Shown: positions 36,529 to 50,682 of the stretch, piece after piece
How the letters are laid out: each line of letters begins with the position of its first letter
Position numbering within the stretch: position 1 is the stretch's first letter
DNA from: Epiperipatus broadwayi
Taxonomy: Eukaryota > Onychophora > Udeonychophora > Euonychophora > Peripatidae
DNA length: 64,000 nt
Assembly (NCBI GenBank): GCA_028023455.1
Contig: JAQFVV010012396.1
Span: 4,003,656-4,067,655, forward strand
Direction of reading: 5' to 3'
The notes under the pieces: generated by a model
Seen by the model: only the letters and a program-made list of their open reading frames with translations
What the model was told of the DNA's origin: nothing
The model's database searches: none
Program-made: the position numbers and the translations under genes

Positions 36529-36657
36529 AAACACTATAAGCAGTCAAGCATTGGTGGTCAAGAGGTCAGCACAGCTGCCTTACAAGCAGTTGTCCCAGGT
36601 TAGTGGGTTCACTTTCTGGTTGCTGCTATGACACATGAAAAAAACACTATAAGCAGT
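36529..36657 (+). mobile_element. tRNA-derived SINE with 16-bp target-site duplication
   Basis: The body (36545-36641) has TGGTCAAGAGGTCAGC (A box), GTGGGTTCACTTTC (B box), then GCTGCTATGACACATGAAAA. Perfect repeats AAACACTATAAGCAGT flank it (36529-36544 and 36642-36657). It is the same family as 16653-16763: A box, B box and the CTATGACAYATGA end agree. Confidence 0.88.
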
Positions 36658-39600
36658 ATCTCATTTTGCCCTTAAAAAGTATGTTTTATATAAATATCAT
36701 TTCAATTATGACTTTTTTTACTATAAGTATTATTTACAATATATATATATATATATATTATTGTTCTAATTATATGTATAATATATATATATATATATAT
36801 ATATATTATACATATAATTAGAACAAAAGTAATTTGACCAATATTTGTATTAAAAAACTATAGCCATAAAAGCACAAAAATGAAGAAATATTTTTTTTTG
36901 TTTAACTAGATTCAATTGATTACTTTTTATAATCTATTATTATAATAAAATAAATTTGCTTTTTTATTATTATTGCCATTACGTTTTATAGTATTTCTTT
37001 TAAAAAGTAGCAAAAAAAAGAAGTTATCTTTTGAAAACCATGAAAAATGATAGGTTTTTAGACTGCAAGTTAAATAAAATACCATTCTTTCTAAAAAACA
37101 TTGCATAAAATTTAAACTATATGAGCTAAATTCAAACTAATATGATTTTTGTAAAATACTTCTATATTTAGTAGCACCTGTTCAATTTATAAAGTAATAT
37201 GACATTCAGATATTTAAAAAGTTATAGCTGGTAGCTATTGTGGATTAAAAGAAAGTTTGTAATTGTTCAAACTATGATATGTCTTACAACTTTATGGGTA
37301 TAAATTTTGAACTTTAAAATATAAAAATAAAAAAGATATTTGAATTTTGATTTTGGAAAAGATTTTTGGAAAAATCATAAGTAAATATTAATCATATTAA
37401 GTTTGTACTTTTGCATGAAATTATTATAATTCTTTTAATGAAGTATATAATGCTCAAAAAAGTTGATGATGAAAAAAAAGAAAAGATGATCAGGAATGGA
37501 TAAATGAACCATAATGATTGCATCATAGTAAACCTAAAACAATACAAAATGCCATTCATATAAATACCAGCAGTTGATATCAATTTGGCTATATTTAATA
37601 GTAGTAGTAATTATAATTGATATAATTAAAAATAATAGATGTAAATTAACAATATTTTTTTGTTTCTGAAAAGACAATATTATTTTATATAAAACAATTT
37701 TTTTCGCTCATAGATAAAAATTAATCTGACAGTTTAATAAATATATTTTACAAATTAAAATATATTTATTTACAAACCAATAACAAATGGTTTAGAAAAA
37801 AGGTTATTTTAATACAAAACATGATTTATTAAATACGGATATTTTTTTGTAAAAAAGAAAAAAAAAACGAAAATATATAAAACAATAATAATTTTAAAAA
37901 AACTATATTAAAAGATTGCTTTGCTAAAAATAATTGGATGAATTTTTATCCTAGACCAAAAACGTTGAGTTTGATGATAAAAACTTTGCTATATTATATA
38001 TATATGCTTTATATACTTCATATTCTTATTACAATTTGATTACAAGGTCAAATTTTTCCATTCACAACTTTGACACATATTCATTTATCTTTTTCAGATA
38101 TCTTGATTTATATGTTTTGAAAATATGAGGTAAAATGGAAGTTTTAAGTATATCTAATATAAATATTCTTTCAATAAAATTGTTACTTCAGAATATAATA
38201 ATGGCAGATAATATAAATTCTCTTGAAAATCTAAAACCACATTCTGTCTGGAATGTCAATAGCTGAAGTAGCTCTTACAGCTTGTACCAGCCATATTATT
38301 TTTGATATGTCTTAGAGCTCAGATTTGATGATCAATCAAATAGATAGTGATTCATATATGTATGCTTCATTTCTAAAATGTGATAAGATCCATTCCAATA
38401 CTGGTGTGCAGGGGTGCAATGCACCCAGACAGCACATTGTAGAGGGAAACAAACGACTTGCCTTAATAAAAAATTTAAATCAATAGTCAAAATAATTATA
38501 AAAAACAGATTCTTTAATTATTGATTTTGAGGATATTAACTGATTGTTTTATTTTATTCTAGCTGTTATTTATATATTTGTATTGTTTTACCAGATTAGG
38601 TCTATGATTATGCATTTATGCTGTTTTTGAGACAGACAACATTATTGTACTTGTAACTGTTTTATCAGCACTTTTATTATACATATGTATACAACCAATA
38701 TTATAGTATGATTAACAGTAGAAATTTAAACTACAAAATTGCTGTGGAAAATCATCTAACAATTGATTCATTAATTAACCTTACCCTGGAATTAAATCAA
38801 ATCAAGTAAAAACAATCTTGTAATTCAAACACATATGCACAGGATATATATTGCAATTAAACTTAAAATTAAAAAAAACTGATGTTTACATTTTGTTTTT
38901 TTCTTTCTTAAGTGTAATATAACAAAAAAATTATGTTAAAAAAAAATAATTCTCAAATCTGTTTTATAATAAATTTTTATATATTATTATGAATTTTTTT
39001 GGAAGGGCAGAAATATAATATTGCATCCAGGTGGAACAAACACAAAGAACAAACAGTTCATGTTATAATGGTGTATTATTGATAATTACTAAAAGAGTTA
39101 TAATTGTATATAATAGTAACAATTTAACTCAGAAAATAAACAGCTAAAAGTCATTATTTGAAGAATTGATTTATTAATTAATTATTGTCTTTAATAACAA
39201 AAATGAACTGTATTCAGAATGTGGTAACCAATGGCAAAATTAATAATGATAATGATCAAGTATAGTTATAAAATTATATTGCTTACTTTCTCATCTGCTT
39301 TCAAGAAGATAACTAACATACTTATATAGAAAAAGACTGAAGAATTCATTTATTATCATAATATCAATAATTATTGTTAAATGAATAAAAAAAATCACCT
39401 TTGACTCAGTATTAAAAATTATAACATAGGAAAGTAGTATAGACTAACAGCTAAAATATAATTATAGATAGTAATTCAATTTTTAGAAAAGGTCTCATGA
39501 CATTAACACTGTGTTAAACATTTGTACTGTTCTCTAATAACACTTGTTTGCAACTGTTGTTCTTAAAACTCACATTTCTAGAAATACAATATTATACATT

Positions 39601-42026
39601 CTAATAAAATATATATGTATTTTAATTTTTATACTAATATTATTATTGTAATTTAAAATATATATTCTATATGTATGGTATAAATATTAGAGACTTAAAA
39701 TACTAGGACTAATGTGAAAATAAATAAAAATAGCCTTCTACAGGGCAAAGATCTTTTCAAGAGCAGTACAAAAAGAAGAAATCATTACTTACAAGATAAG
39801 ATAACTGCCCTTTTTTATGAATTTTAGTAGTTTTCCCTTTCTAATTTTATCTTGTAGCTATAAAAATCTAGATAATCATTAACCAAATCAATAATTGGAT
39901 TGTTTACTAGGTTGTTATGTAATGTTTTTATAAGTAATAAACTTAGACTAGATTTATCTACACTTTCTGATGTTTATTTGAAATTTTTTTAGCAATATTA
40001 TTAACAAATTTTATTTATAATTATTATAAGAAGGACTAAACCTTTTTGTATAATTAATCTGAAGTTTATTTGAACAGTATACTTCATATCTATTAGCTAA
40101 ATTTTTCATTTTTACTTTCTGAACTCTTTAATTGGTATAATAGAAATCATAATATCTAATAAATGAAATTAGATAGCATTACTTAAAGTTCATAATTTAG
40201 TTTAATGGTATTTATATTTCCTATTTAAACTTCTAATCATATTATTTCTGCAAATTAAAAAAAATCTCTAAGTTTTAGTAAATATTTCATCTCAGCTATA
40301 TTTGACAAACTAATTAAAGAATAGACTATAATATAATTTATTTTAATTAACTTTGTATCAATAGATAAATAGTTACATTTAAGTTTCAATTTAAAATTTA
40401 TATATTTATTATAACCACCACTAGTTATTAAAATTAGCTTTGAAAAGTTTTATGACCAAGGAAATTTGATCTTATTCATTAATTATTTTCTTTTCTAAAA
40501 AGTTGTCATACTTTTTTAGCATGTAAGGATTTTTGGAGCATCAATAATGCATTTGCCTAAGATGTCTATGGTCAAGATTCAAATTCAGCAAACTATAAAA
40601 AAATTTCAATAAGTTTGAAATATTTCCAGGTAACCAATTTATAATCAACCAGTTAATTTTCCAACATTAATCAGTAAATAGATATTTAGTTTCCCTTATC
40701 TAGATGATTAAGAAAGCATGGAAAAACAAGATTGGAAAACTGTCCAAATTTTCATCAGTTGGTAATTGGTAAACCTAATGAATAATGTATTTTTTTTCTT
40801 TTCCTATATGAGAATCTACTGAAGAAATTTTTGGCCTGCAATATTTTATCTTATTATTTTTCTAACCTAATTATTTTATATTTGCAATCACATGAGAAAT
40901 GAATTAAATTCCATTTATTTATCTTCTCTTGTTATAATCAACTTAAAGTTTTTATACCTCTTTGTAATATTAAAATATTTAATTTTTAAATTAATATTTC
41001 ATATTTTAAATTTTGACTTCATTGCTCATTGTTTACTACGATACTTCAACTTAAATTGGAAATTGTAAAATTATATTTTTCTTCTGTAATTTAAAACATT
41101 ATACCATAATTGGATATTTTTGAAAAGTCTTACAGTAGATATTAATTATAATTTTTTGCTAGATAAGGTCTAGAAGAATCACCTATGAGTACAATTTAAT
41201 TAAGATGAGGAGTTGACAGAATTTTAAAAACGAAAAAAAAATTGTATACTTACTATTTGCTTATTTAATTTATAAGTTAATTAGAAAGTTTGAGGGTTGC
41301 ACTGAAAAGAGTTGTAAAAAGATCAGCGTCAATACTGCATCTATATTATATTTCTACTTATTTGCATATCAATATTTAATATATTAAAATATTTGTTTAA
41401 GGACTAATCTATCAATTATAAAATAATCTTTATTTTTCAATGTTAATAATAATTAACAAGAACTGCAATCTGTTTCATAAAAATGATTGATTTTATTTAT
41501 AATTCTATTATTAATCAAATTAGAGAAATCTCAACACTTGGGTTGCTATTTCTGAATTAATTTATACTTTATTATTTCTTTAAGATATTTCAAGATTATT
41601 ATTTTTTAATTAAGTTTTTTAATAAAATAGATTTTTTTTCTTTACATTATTTGAATATTGATTTTTGCCTCATTGATTATATGATTAAAAATTCAATAAA
41701 AAAGTTTTAAATGACATGTCTAAATTTATCTTAACTTAAACTTATATTAAAAAAATCATCCTTGTCTTAAATCAAAATAGTTTCTTTTCATCTAGTGTTT
41801 ATAGATCCCAAATAGAAATGAATTTCCTTAAAATTTAAATTAAAGTTTTTTTGACATTTTAAAAATATTTAATAAAAGCTGATTTATTTTTGATTTTAAA
41901 AATTAAAGGATATTTTTTAGCTATTTCAAACTTGTTTTTCATTATTAACACCTGTATATTTTTTGCATAAATCTAATATAGCAAAAAAAATAATCATTTC
42001 ATACATACTTAAATATATATATAATA
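36658..42026. other. 5.4-kb AT-rich stretch without recognised genes
   Basis: Contents I can name are the perfect palindrome at 36761-36826 and, around 40530-40590, a weak tRNA-like SINE trace (TTTTTGGAGCATC with AGATTCAAATTC about 40 bases later). Everything else is simple AT-rich DNA. Confidence 0.4.
36761..36826. repeat. Perfect 66-bp palindrome with (TA)n centre
   Basis: TTGTTCTAATTATATGTATA (36761-36780) is the exact inverse complement of 36807-36826, with (TA)n between. It could form a cruciform or hairpin. Confidence 0.95.
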
Positions 42027-42222
42027 TAATGAACGTGCTGATAGCTCTTAAGAAGCTTTTTGAATATATTTATTCTCAGGCTGGTTTCTAGCTCTGGCTA
42101 TCATCAGTGAGGTTTAGAATATTTAGGCATTAGATTTAAAAATATGACAGTCAGAGCTAGAAACTGGTCTAAGGATAGAGATATTCAAAAAAGCTTATTA
42201 AGAGTTATTAGTGCACTCATTA
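42027..42222. mobile_element. Foldback element, family Y, with hammerhead-like arm
   Basis: The ends ATAATGAACGTGCTGATAGC and AGTTATTAGTGCACTCATTA are inverted copies. So are the inner parts GAAGCTTTTTGAATAT and ATATTCAAAAAAGCTT, and the hammerhead blocks. The centre is about 30 bp. Family Y also includes 12792-12997. There is no coding capacity. Confidence 0.75.
42075..42111 (-). ncRNA. Hammerhead-like motif, family Y left arm
   Basis: On the minus strand: CTGATGA (42107-42101), a perfect stem II TAGC-CAGA-GCTA (42100-42089), and GAAA (42088-42085). The place of the cleavage triplet reads GCC in place of GTC, so the essential U16.1 is changed. Stem I pairs TGAG with CTCA perfectly. The opposite arm (42160-42169) keeps GAAACTGGTC but has lost the CTGATGA core, so between them the two arms hold every conserved part. 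Confidence 0.6.
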
Positions 42223-42943
42223 TATAACATTTAGTCACATTATGTATGATTTTATTTTCTTGCAATTAAATATATATTTATCAAACATATAAATGGAAAA
42301 AAAAAATAATACTTTTTTGTTAAAACTTTTATTTTTACTGACTTGAAAGCTATGGGCTCTCTGATTCTTTATGTGTTTATTTTGCACAAAAAACCAAATC
42401 TCTTTAATCTTTCACTTAGGTAAATACATGTAAGTGGGAAAAGTGATTTATACATATACTAAGGGTTCTGTATAATTTTGTGCAATGGTAGTAGTGAATT
42501 CTTGAGCTCAAAGTTTATGGATAACTGCTCATACTCAATCTTTTTTATGCTCAAACTTTTTATGAGCTTTCAAACAATAAACTAATTGATTATTAATTTT
42601 TATTACTTTTGAAATATTATCAAAACCATATTAAAAAAAGACAGAATATATATACTTAAGTATTGTCATTGACATTAATAAATTTGTTTTAATATTTCTA
42701 AACATGAAAAATAATATTTCAAGTGAAAAAAAAAAAACATTTATATAATTTAGAAGAGTGGTAGAATGGTGATCACAGAAGCTAAAGATTTCTACAGCAT
42801 TTTTCAATTGTTTGAAAAAAAAGGATGGTAGTGAATGGAACTGTTGTGCTCAAGCTACCACTTTAGTGATCCAACAGCACATAATCTCCCCCCAAAATTA
42901 ATAATATACTTATGTATTTAATTTTGAGATAATAAACTTTTAA
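42223..42943. other. AT-rich DNA without recognised features
   Basis: No gene or paired repeat was recognised. Confidence 0.4.
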
Positions 42944-43819
42944 ATACCATATTACTTGCAATTAAAGCCACACTTTTTATTAAATTTTGAAGATGTAAAA
43001 TTAGGGTGTGGCTTAAATTCAAAGTGAATATTTTAACATCTTATTTCCACTAATCTCCCATTCTCTAATGATTACATTTTTGTTTTATGCTCTATCCATG
43101 CATACAATATTACAATTATTGATAGCAGTTTATTTGGGAATATCCAATTCACGCTTTTTTTAATCCTATTTAGGTAAATAAAATTGTTTATTATTTTTCA
43201 ATACCTATTATAAAATTATTTTTATATTCCTTTTCTAATTTTAAAACCCAGCACTTTGGTACTAGACCTGATTTGAAATAGAAATGTATGATTCATCCTG
43301 GTTCAATCTTTAAAATACATGATTTTAAAAAAAATTATTTATCAGGAATAAATGGTTAACTTATGAATAAAATGTCTTACAACTTAATTGCAATAATGTG
43401 GTCATATTTGTAGTTTAAAGAAAAATAAAATAAAATGTAACAATATATTTTGCAGTAGATTTGCTCTAAAAATCTTTATTGATGTTTTTATTAAAGCTAA
43501 TATTTTACTCTGCATTTTAAATATTTTACTTTAGCAGTTTAATTATAATATTATAGTGATCATATTTTAAGTTAAAATTTTATTAAAGTAATATTATTAA
43601 TTACCCCTTTAATAAAGTTTAAATCATAGTAACCAATTTCGTAGCAGTTTATTCAGGGATTTCCCCATTCACACTTTTCTTTTAGTTCTTGTTTAAATAA
43701 ATAAAAACATTATTTTTCAATATCTATTATAAAATCATTTTTATTTTATTTTTTTCAAATTTTAAAATCTTATTGTGGCTTACATTCAAGGGTGGATTAA
43801 ATTTGAAGTAATACGGTAT
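42944..43819. mobile_element. Possible non-autonomous DNA transposon with inverted ends
   Basis: The left end ATACCATATTACTTGCAATT and the inverse complement of the right end, ATACCGTATTACTTCAAATT, match at 17 of 20 positions. Inside, a block of about 130 bp (43124-43250, GCAGTTTATTTGGGAATATC) repeats at about 43646-43775 with moderate identity, and CCACAC/GTGTGG can pair near 42968 and 43012. Ends of the form ACCGTATTACTCGAA are common on small DNA elements in invertebrate genomes, from memory. No target duplication was recognised and no transposase is present. Confidence 0.5.
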
Positions 43820-46038
43820 ATTGTAAAAGTCTGCCAAATCTCAAGAACAATATGTGATTGTGAGATAATTCAAACTATTATGCCTACAATCTGTTAAGTA
43901 TATATTCAAAATATAAACTTTATGTTGCCAAAGATAATTTAATGTGTGCTAATCAGTTTTTTAAATAATTTTTAAAAAACTATATTTTTTCCTGCTTGCA
44001 GAATACTGTTTTGTAGATTTTGAAAGATTGCAACAATATGGAGACATTTTTTCTATTGTAGCGCCATCTATTTTAAACTTGAGTAATCAATAATTTTTCA
44101 GTTGCTCTTATTTTCTGAAATAAGCTGTAAGAAGCAAGTAGTATTATGTTGATAGTGACAAATATTTTTAATGTTGAATTCAATATTATGGAATAATAGT
44201 TTAAGATTATGAAGATTACTGAATACTTTTTTTTCACTTTTTCATATTGATAAAACTTATTTAATCAATCATTATCACATATATTAAAACATTCATAGTT
44301 AAATACATAAATATAACTACAAATATAATACATTTAATTTAAGACTTTAAAGTACACATATACATATGCCCCAATACATCAGTTATAGTTTGGATTATTT
44401 AAATATAGTTGAAAAGTTTAAATAAAGTTTTAATAAACTCTGAGTTTTTCTAAAATCACGTAACAATCAATTCTAAATTAAGGAAATAGACGAACATATA
44501 ATTACAAATGAAACAGCATCTTCATAATTTTTTTTTATAAATGTACATACGTATTTATCTAATGTTATGATATAGTTATATATATATATGCTGGGATAGT
44601 AAAAAATTGTATTAAGGGGGGGGGGGACAATGGTTAGCTATCACTAATGATAAAATTTTAATTTCTGAGTATTCAACACATTTTTAAAAAAATTATATAT
44701 ATATATATATTATAAACATTGTTATATACATCTGTATGTATGAAAATTATTGTTCTATCATTATCTTTTTTTAAAGATAAAGTTTTATACTTTTCATAAC
44801 ATTTCATTTTATTTATTACACAGAAATGACTAGTCTCTTGAAAAAAAAAAAAGTTTAGCTTTTTGCAAATATTTTTCATATTGCCTTTTAATTTTTTTTT
44901 CTATCCTTCTATTACCTCAAGCAAATTTTAATTCTTTTTTTTTTTTTCATTCTCTAAACTAATAAATTTCCAAATTCTAATTTTACTTTTTTATCTTATA
45001 TTGGCATATAGTTTTATAAGAAGTTTTTAGAGATTTATGATTTTTTTATTTATTTTGTAAATGTCCAGACTTTTTTAGAATGAAATGAAAAGGCACAGCT
45101 TGCCATTAGAGTATATTCAAATGTCACCCGATCCACTACATGTTTTTTTAATTAAAAGATTATATACACTCATTACATTTTTTATTATCTATATTATCCT
45201 CTATTAAACTAGGTCCATTTTAATTTTTTAAATTTATTTATAATTTTAACTATCTTGACATAATCTATTTATGTCATTTAATTGCACATTTAAAGGTTTA
45301 ATCACTTTTTGTAAATAAAAAAAATCATCACGGAATTACATGGACTATGGTAACATTATAACGTCAATAAAACTAATATATTAACTCTGCTTTAACTAGT
45401 TAAACTTTAAAGTCCCAGTTTAAACAAAGATCCCTTCATATCCCAACATTGTGGAACAGTCAAAAAGAAGATAATATTCAGTTTGTTTGTAAACTATCAA
45501 TAGTGAGAGCTTTGATGTTTTACATTTTTAGTCTTTACTTAATATCTTTATATACATAAACAATGGATGTCTAATATGGTGGAATATGATCTGATTATTT
45601 AAAAAAAAAAGTTTGATTAAATATTCTCAACAACATATAAAAAATTAGATCATAGGAATAACAAATGGAGTGGTAACCAATATTTTTCAAGATTTTAATA
45701 TATATAATATTTGTAGATATAAATCTTCTTAAAACTGGCTAAATTAAGGCAACAAAAAGTGAATTCACTTTTGTTTGTTTTTCAAATGATAGATCAGAAC
45801 AAAATTAGCTGCAAGGGCTTTTTAACAAATTAGTCAATATGGTATTGCAGTTTTATTTGGACCCATTTGTTTTATCAATCACTTAGAGATTTGTCATGGT
45901 TGTTAGCTCTATAACATTTTATTATTACATGTTTGATATTTGGTGTTTTGTTTACAAATTTATTAAAATGAGTAAAAATTAATTATAGTTTGTCAGCTTA
46001 AATATAATCAATTCAAATAAACTGCAATAATATTTCAG
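43820..46038. other. AT-rich DNA, one family X-like trace
   Basis: Around 44055-44095, minus strand, ATTGATTACTCAAG with TAGATGGCGCTACAATAG resembles the 3' block of family X. A ten-base G run lies at about 44617. No coding frame was recognised. Confidence 0.35.
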
Positions 46039-46160
46039 CTAACCTGTGTGCTATTACTAACACTTGAATGTATTTGGAATATTTAAATAAAATTAAGTTT
46101 TTCTAAAGATATTCGATACTCATGTTAGATGATGTAAATAGTATAATATATAAATGCAAC
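46039..46160 (+). mobile_element. Single arm of the foldback family seen at 21666-22222
   Basis: CTAACCTGTGTGCTATTACT, then TGTATTTGGAATATTTAAAT and GATATTCGATACTCATGTTA match, in order, the right arm at 22100-22222 and the inverse of the left arm at 21666-21790. It shows that the arm itself is a mobile or dispersed unit. Confidence 0.7.
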
Positions 46161-46388
46161 ATCTCAGCTGGTTTTGGTAATTGTTATAATTATCATTCTT
46201 TTAATTTATGATCCATGTAAGATCTTGGAAAACAAATAAAAGTAAATTCATTTTTTCAACTGTAATATAATGGATTTGATACTAAATATTTCATTAATTA
46301 GCCAGGACTTGAAGATTTATTTCTCCAAATGTTATATATTTATTATCATTATAAATTATATATATTACCTTTTGATATTCTGTCTGTC

Positions 46389-46389
<1 letters not shown>

Positions 46390-46461
<72 letters not shown>
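46390..46461. repeat. (TA)n microsatellite
   Basis: About 72 bp of uninterrupted TA. Confidence 0.97.
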
Positions 46462-46463
<2 letters not shown>

Positions 46464-47010
46464 TTCAAATTATTATTAACTGAATGCTGCTCTTTGCTTT
46501 GAGACCGTTTAAAATTACAGAAACTCTTTTACAGAAGAAATCATGTAGAATATAATCTCTCTATTTATATATTTTTTTCACTGTATTTTGTTTTGGATAA
46601 AAAAATAGTAAAACATGAAGTACATACTATTGAAGATTATGGTAGCTGGCTTATAAAATAATATGTTTTTAAGACTATTGAAAGTTTTAGTTTGAAATGC
46701 CTAATTTGTTTTACAATGTTATGTCAATAAAATTCTTACATCTGACACTTTGCCTTTTTCTGCTAATAATAAAAAAAATCAATCAAAATAATTTTTATAT
46801 ATTAAGAAGCAATATATTATATAAATTAATGATTTACTGATCAGAAAATCATGTGATCAATTGTCAACAAGAAATAAAAGTTTGAACTTTTATACAAGTA
46901 TCTCTCAAATCCATATCTCTACCACTCTGCTAACCAGTATAAGTTTTTAGCAAACTAAAATAAATAAGAAAACTGAAAATATTACATGCTTGAAAGCATT
47001 AAAACATTCT

Positions 47011-47112
47011 TACCTTTGTCCAGAGTCATATATATATATATATATATATTTAAAAAATGTTTACCTTTGTCCAGAGTCATATATATATATATATATATAT
47101 TTAAAAAATGTT
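47011..47112. repeat. 51-bp tandem duplication containing (TA)n
   Basis: TACCTTTGTCCAGAGTCATA, then (TA)n and TTTAAAAAATGTT occur twice in tandem (starts 47011 and 47062) with almost no differences. Confidence 0.92.
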
Positions 47113-50094
47113 TGAAACTATATTAATAATACCAAACACCTATCTTAAAATCTTACAACTGTATAGCATAGTATGACTTTAGATATTTTTTTAATAAAAA
47201 GCTATAATTAAAAAAATAGAGAAGTCTCTTCCATTACTGTTTTCAATATAGTAATGATTGTTTTTGAAATACAGCTTTCAATTCAGAAAATGCTTTTAAT
47301 TAAAATATAATTAAGATATCAATTGTTTATGATTTTTGTTTTCAGTGTTTATCAAGATACAATAGCACTCATAATAAAATGGGGACTGTTTTCCATTTTT
47401 ACCATTAAATTTAATACTTTTTTTTTCCATTTTTATTCATGAATTCTTATAAAGCAAACTAAGATGTCATTGCTACTGTAAGATGGTGAAAAATTATTTA
47501 ACCATAATATTATTTTATTTGCACAGATGTATTTCATAATATAATTATTCATTTAACATAATTAAATGAACATTTATAAACAAAGTTAATGAAAAAATTA
47601 AAAATTGATACTGATTAAAAAATTAGAATTACCATGAATGCTGAAAATTCATTAAACTATTCATTAAAAATTTAGAAAAATTTTTTCCACTGCATTAGAA
47701 TCATAAACAATAATAATGTAAGTAATTTTAAGGAAAAGTAATTGAATTTACTTGAGGCATTGACAGGTTGAAGCATAAGATGTCAAAAATCAGCCATGAT
47801 GGATAATATTTTTGATATTGCCAGAATCCTTACTTACATATGCTATCACAATGCACTATAATCCTGAACAATTTTATGATCATTTTTTTGTTCTCCATCT
47901 CACAAAAATAATGACTTACACTGATATAATTCAACACTAGTATTGATTTCTGCATTGGCTCTGTTTTTGAATGAGTGCAGTTTGAGAAATAAGTTTAAAG
48001 CACAGTTGTGTAAATATTTGCAATGGTTGTTTCTATTTTCATCAGTTAGTAATAAAATTATGCTTAATTTGTAGCATTTTTGTCAATGATAGAAGAAAAC
48101 CATACTTATTTTGTAAATGGTTTTTGAAATCAAATTAGATTCAGATTTTGCAATAAATTGTCAACGAAGAACAATTCTTTAAGAAAAATTGCCTAAATAT
48201 TTTACAGAAAAAGTTTTCTTCCCTGATGCAAAACCCATTTTGTGAGACCTCTTTTCTTAATGCTTTTATTTCTGATATTAAGTTTGCTTTTTATTTTCTG
48301 ATAATAATCTAAGCAAAAGTAAAAGATTTAAAAGTGATGCTAGCAAAATGAAGTGACTTGAAAATGATGCAGTAAAGAGATTAAGATCAGTATCTGAAGA
48401 AGCAAACAAATATTGGCAACAACATCTTTACCTTTTATTTTATCACTATTAGTGTAAACTAATTTTATAATTATTTATACTGGTGTATAAGTATCTACCA
48501 GGTATGATAATATAGCCATATTGAGCATGATTAGGTATTTATGCAACCTTTTTTAAATTTCTTTTATATATAACCATTAAAGAGTTGTAACTCCTGCCCC
48601 AGACTTAGTTCCAAAACTACTTCTGACAACTAAAAACTGTCAATATACTAAATGTGTCTTATCATTGTTTTCCCAATATGAAACATTTGTACTATATAAA
48701 TAAAAGAAAGAGTGAATTGAATTGTTATGAATGTTTAGTTAAAGAATTAAATTATGACTGCATAAAATATACAATCTCATTATGACAAACAATTAAGAAA
48801 AATGATGCTAGCATAAAGGATTTTTGATAATCAGATATAAGTGATTGAAGACAGTAGGGTAAAATGGTAATCTAATTATTTAAGAAATTATTGATTGGGA
48901 ATTTATAACTTTTCTCTCTAATATTTTAATGGTAAGTAAAAAGCAATACAAGTATTATAATAGCTGTTATGTGTGTGGTGGGTGTGAGTAAATGGATATG
49001 TGTGTATATATAATTTGTAGCTATTTTTAACAAACATATTTAATCTTGCATCTTTTCATCTCAAATTCCATTATATTGCAACTATTTACCAATGTTAAAA
49101 ATTCCAAATGATCTCCACTCTCAGTATGCATGTTTTTATGACTAACTTTCCCTATTCAGGTAAGAGGTTTAAAGCACCAAAATAACTATGCACATATTGA
49201 TAATCTGGCATTGATAATATATTATAAATATGATTATTTAATTTTGCAGAATTGTATAACTAAAAATTCAGACTCCAGTTCTCTTGCTTACTTCATTTAG
49301 TGATCTTCCAAAAACTAAATGCAGAAAATTAATTTAAGCTGATTATATTGTCAGTTTTTTCTTTAACTTTCTAAAAAAAGATTATTTGCTGAAATAGCAA
49401 AGTCTCTCAATATAAATATGAAAAAATTATAAATGTTTTTCAAAGATTGTGACCTTATTCCCTACTCCAATGAAGACAATATAATCCAATTTTTCATCTA
49501 ACTAGAAGAGAATCATATTGTAAACTGAACATAATATTTTGCAGTAGTTATCCCTTACTATTTGGAAGAGACCTTGGATTATAGCTTTTTTTAATGCCTG
49601 ATATAGTTTTTAAAATTTAATAACGTTCAACTATATCTATAATATATGTTAAACATGTGCTAATAATTTCTATATATTTTAATCTCACTTTTTTTTCATC
49701 ATGGTCTACACATCTGTAGTATGTAATTATTTAATGTAATTTGACCTTAATTCATAAACATTACAATAAGACTAATGAAAATTTAATCTTCATCAAAGTC
49801 AATGAAAAAATTAAAAAAGACAAATAGATAGGTATGTATTGGATTGAATTAAACTCTTGTTTTTTATTGCCTGAACAAAAAAAATATATGAACAAAATAT
49901 GTAACTTGTTTAACATAATTTACTCCTATTTTATAAATACTATAAGATGATTAATGAAACTATAATCTTCATTAAAAGCAATAAAAATAGAAATAGATGG
50001 GTATTGGTTTGAACATGATTTTAGATAGGTAGATTGATGAATAGACAGAAATATAGATATAGTTAGATAGGTACATATATAGATAGTTAAACAG

Positions 50095-50682
<588 letters not shown>

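Larger units (their letters stand above)
46161..50094. other. AT-rich DNA with short simple repeats
   Basis: It holds a (TA)n run (46390-46461) and a 51-bp tandem duplication (47011-47112). The poly Tyr-Ile open frame at 46270-46479 is an artefact of the (TA)n. No gene was recognised. Confidence 0.4.

Noticed and set aside
48035-48060. CTGATGA on the minus strand followed by GAAAC
   Set aside because: Only about five bases separate the two, leaving no room for a stem II, and no stem I can form.
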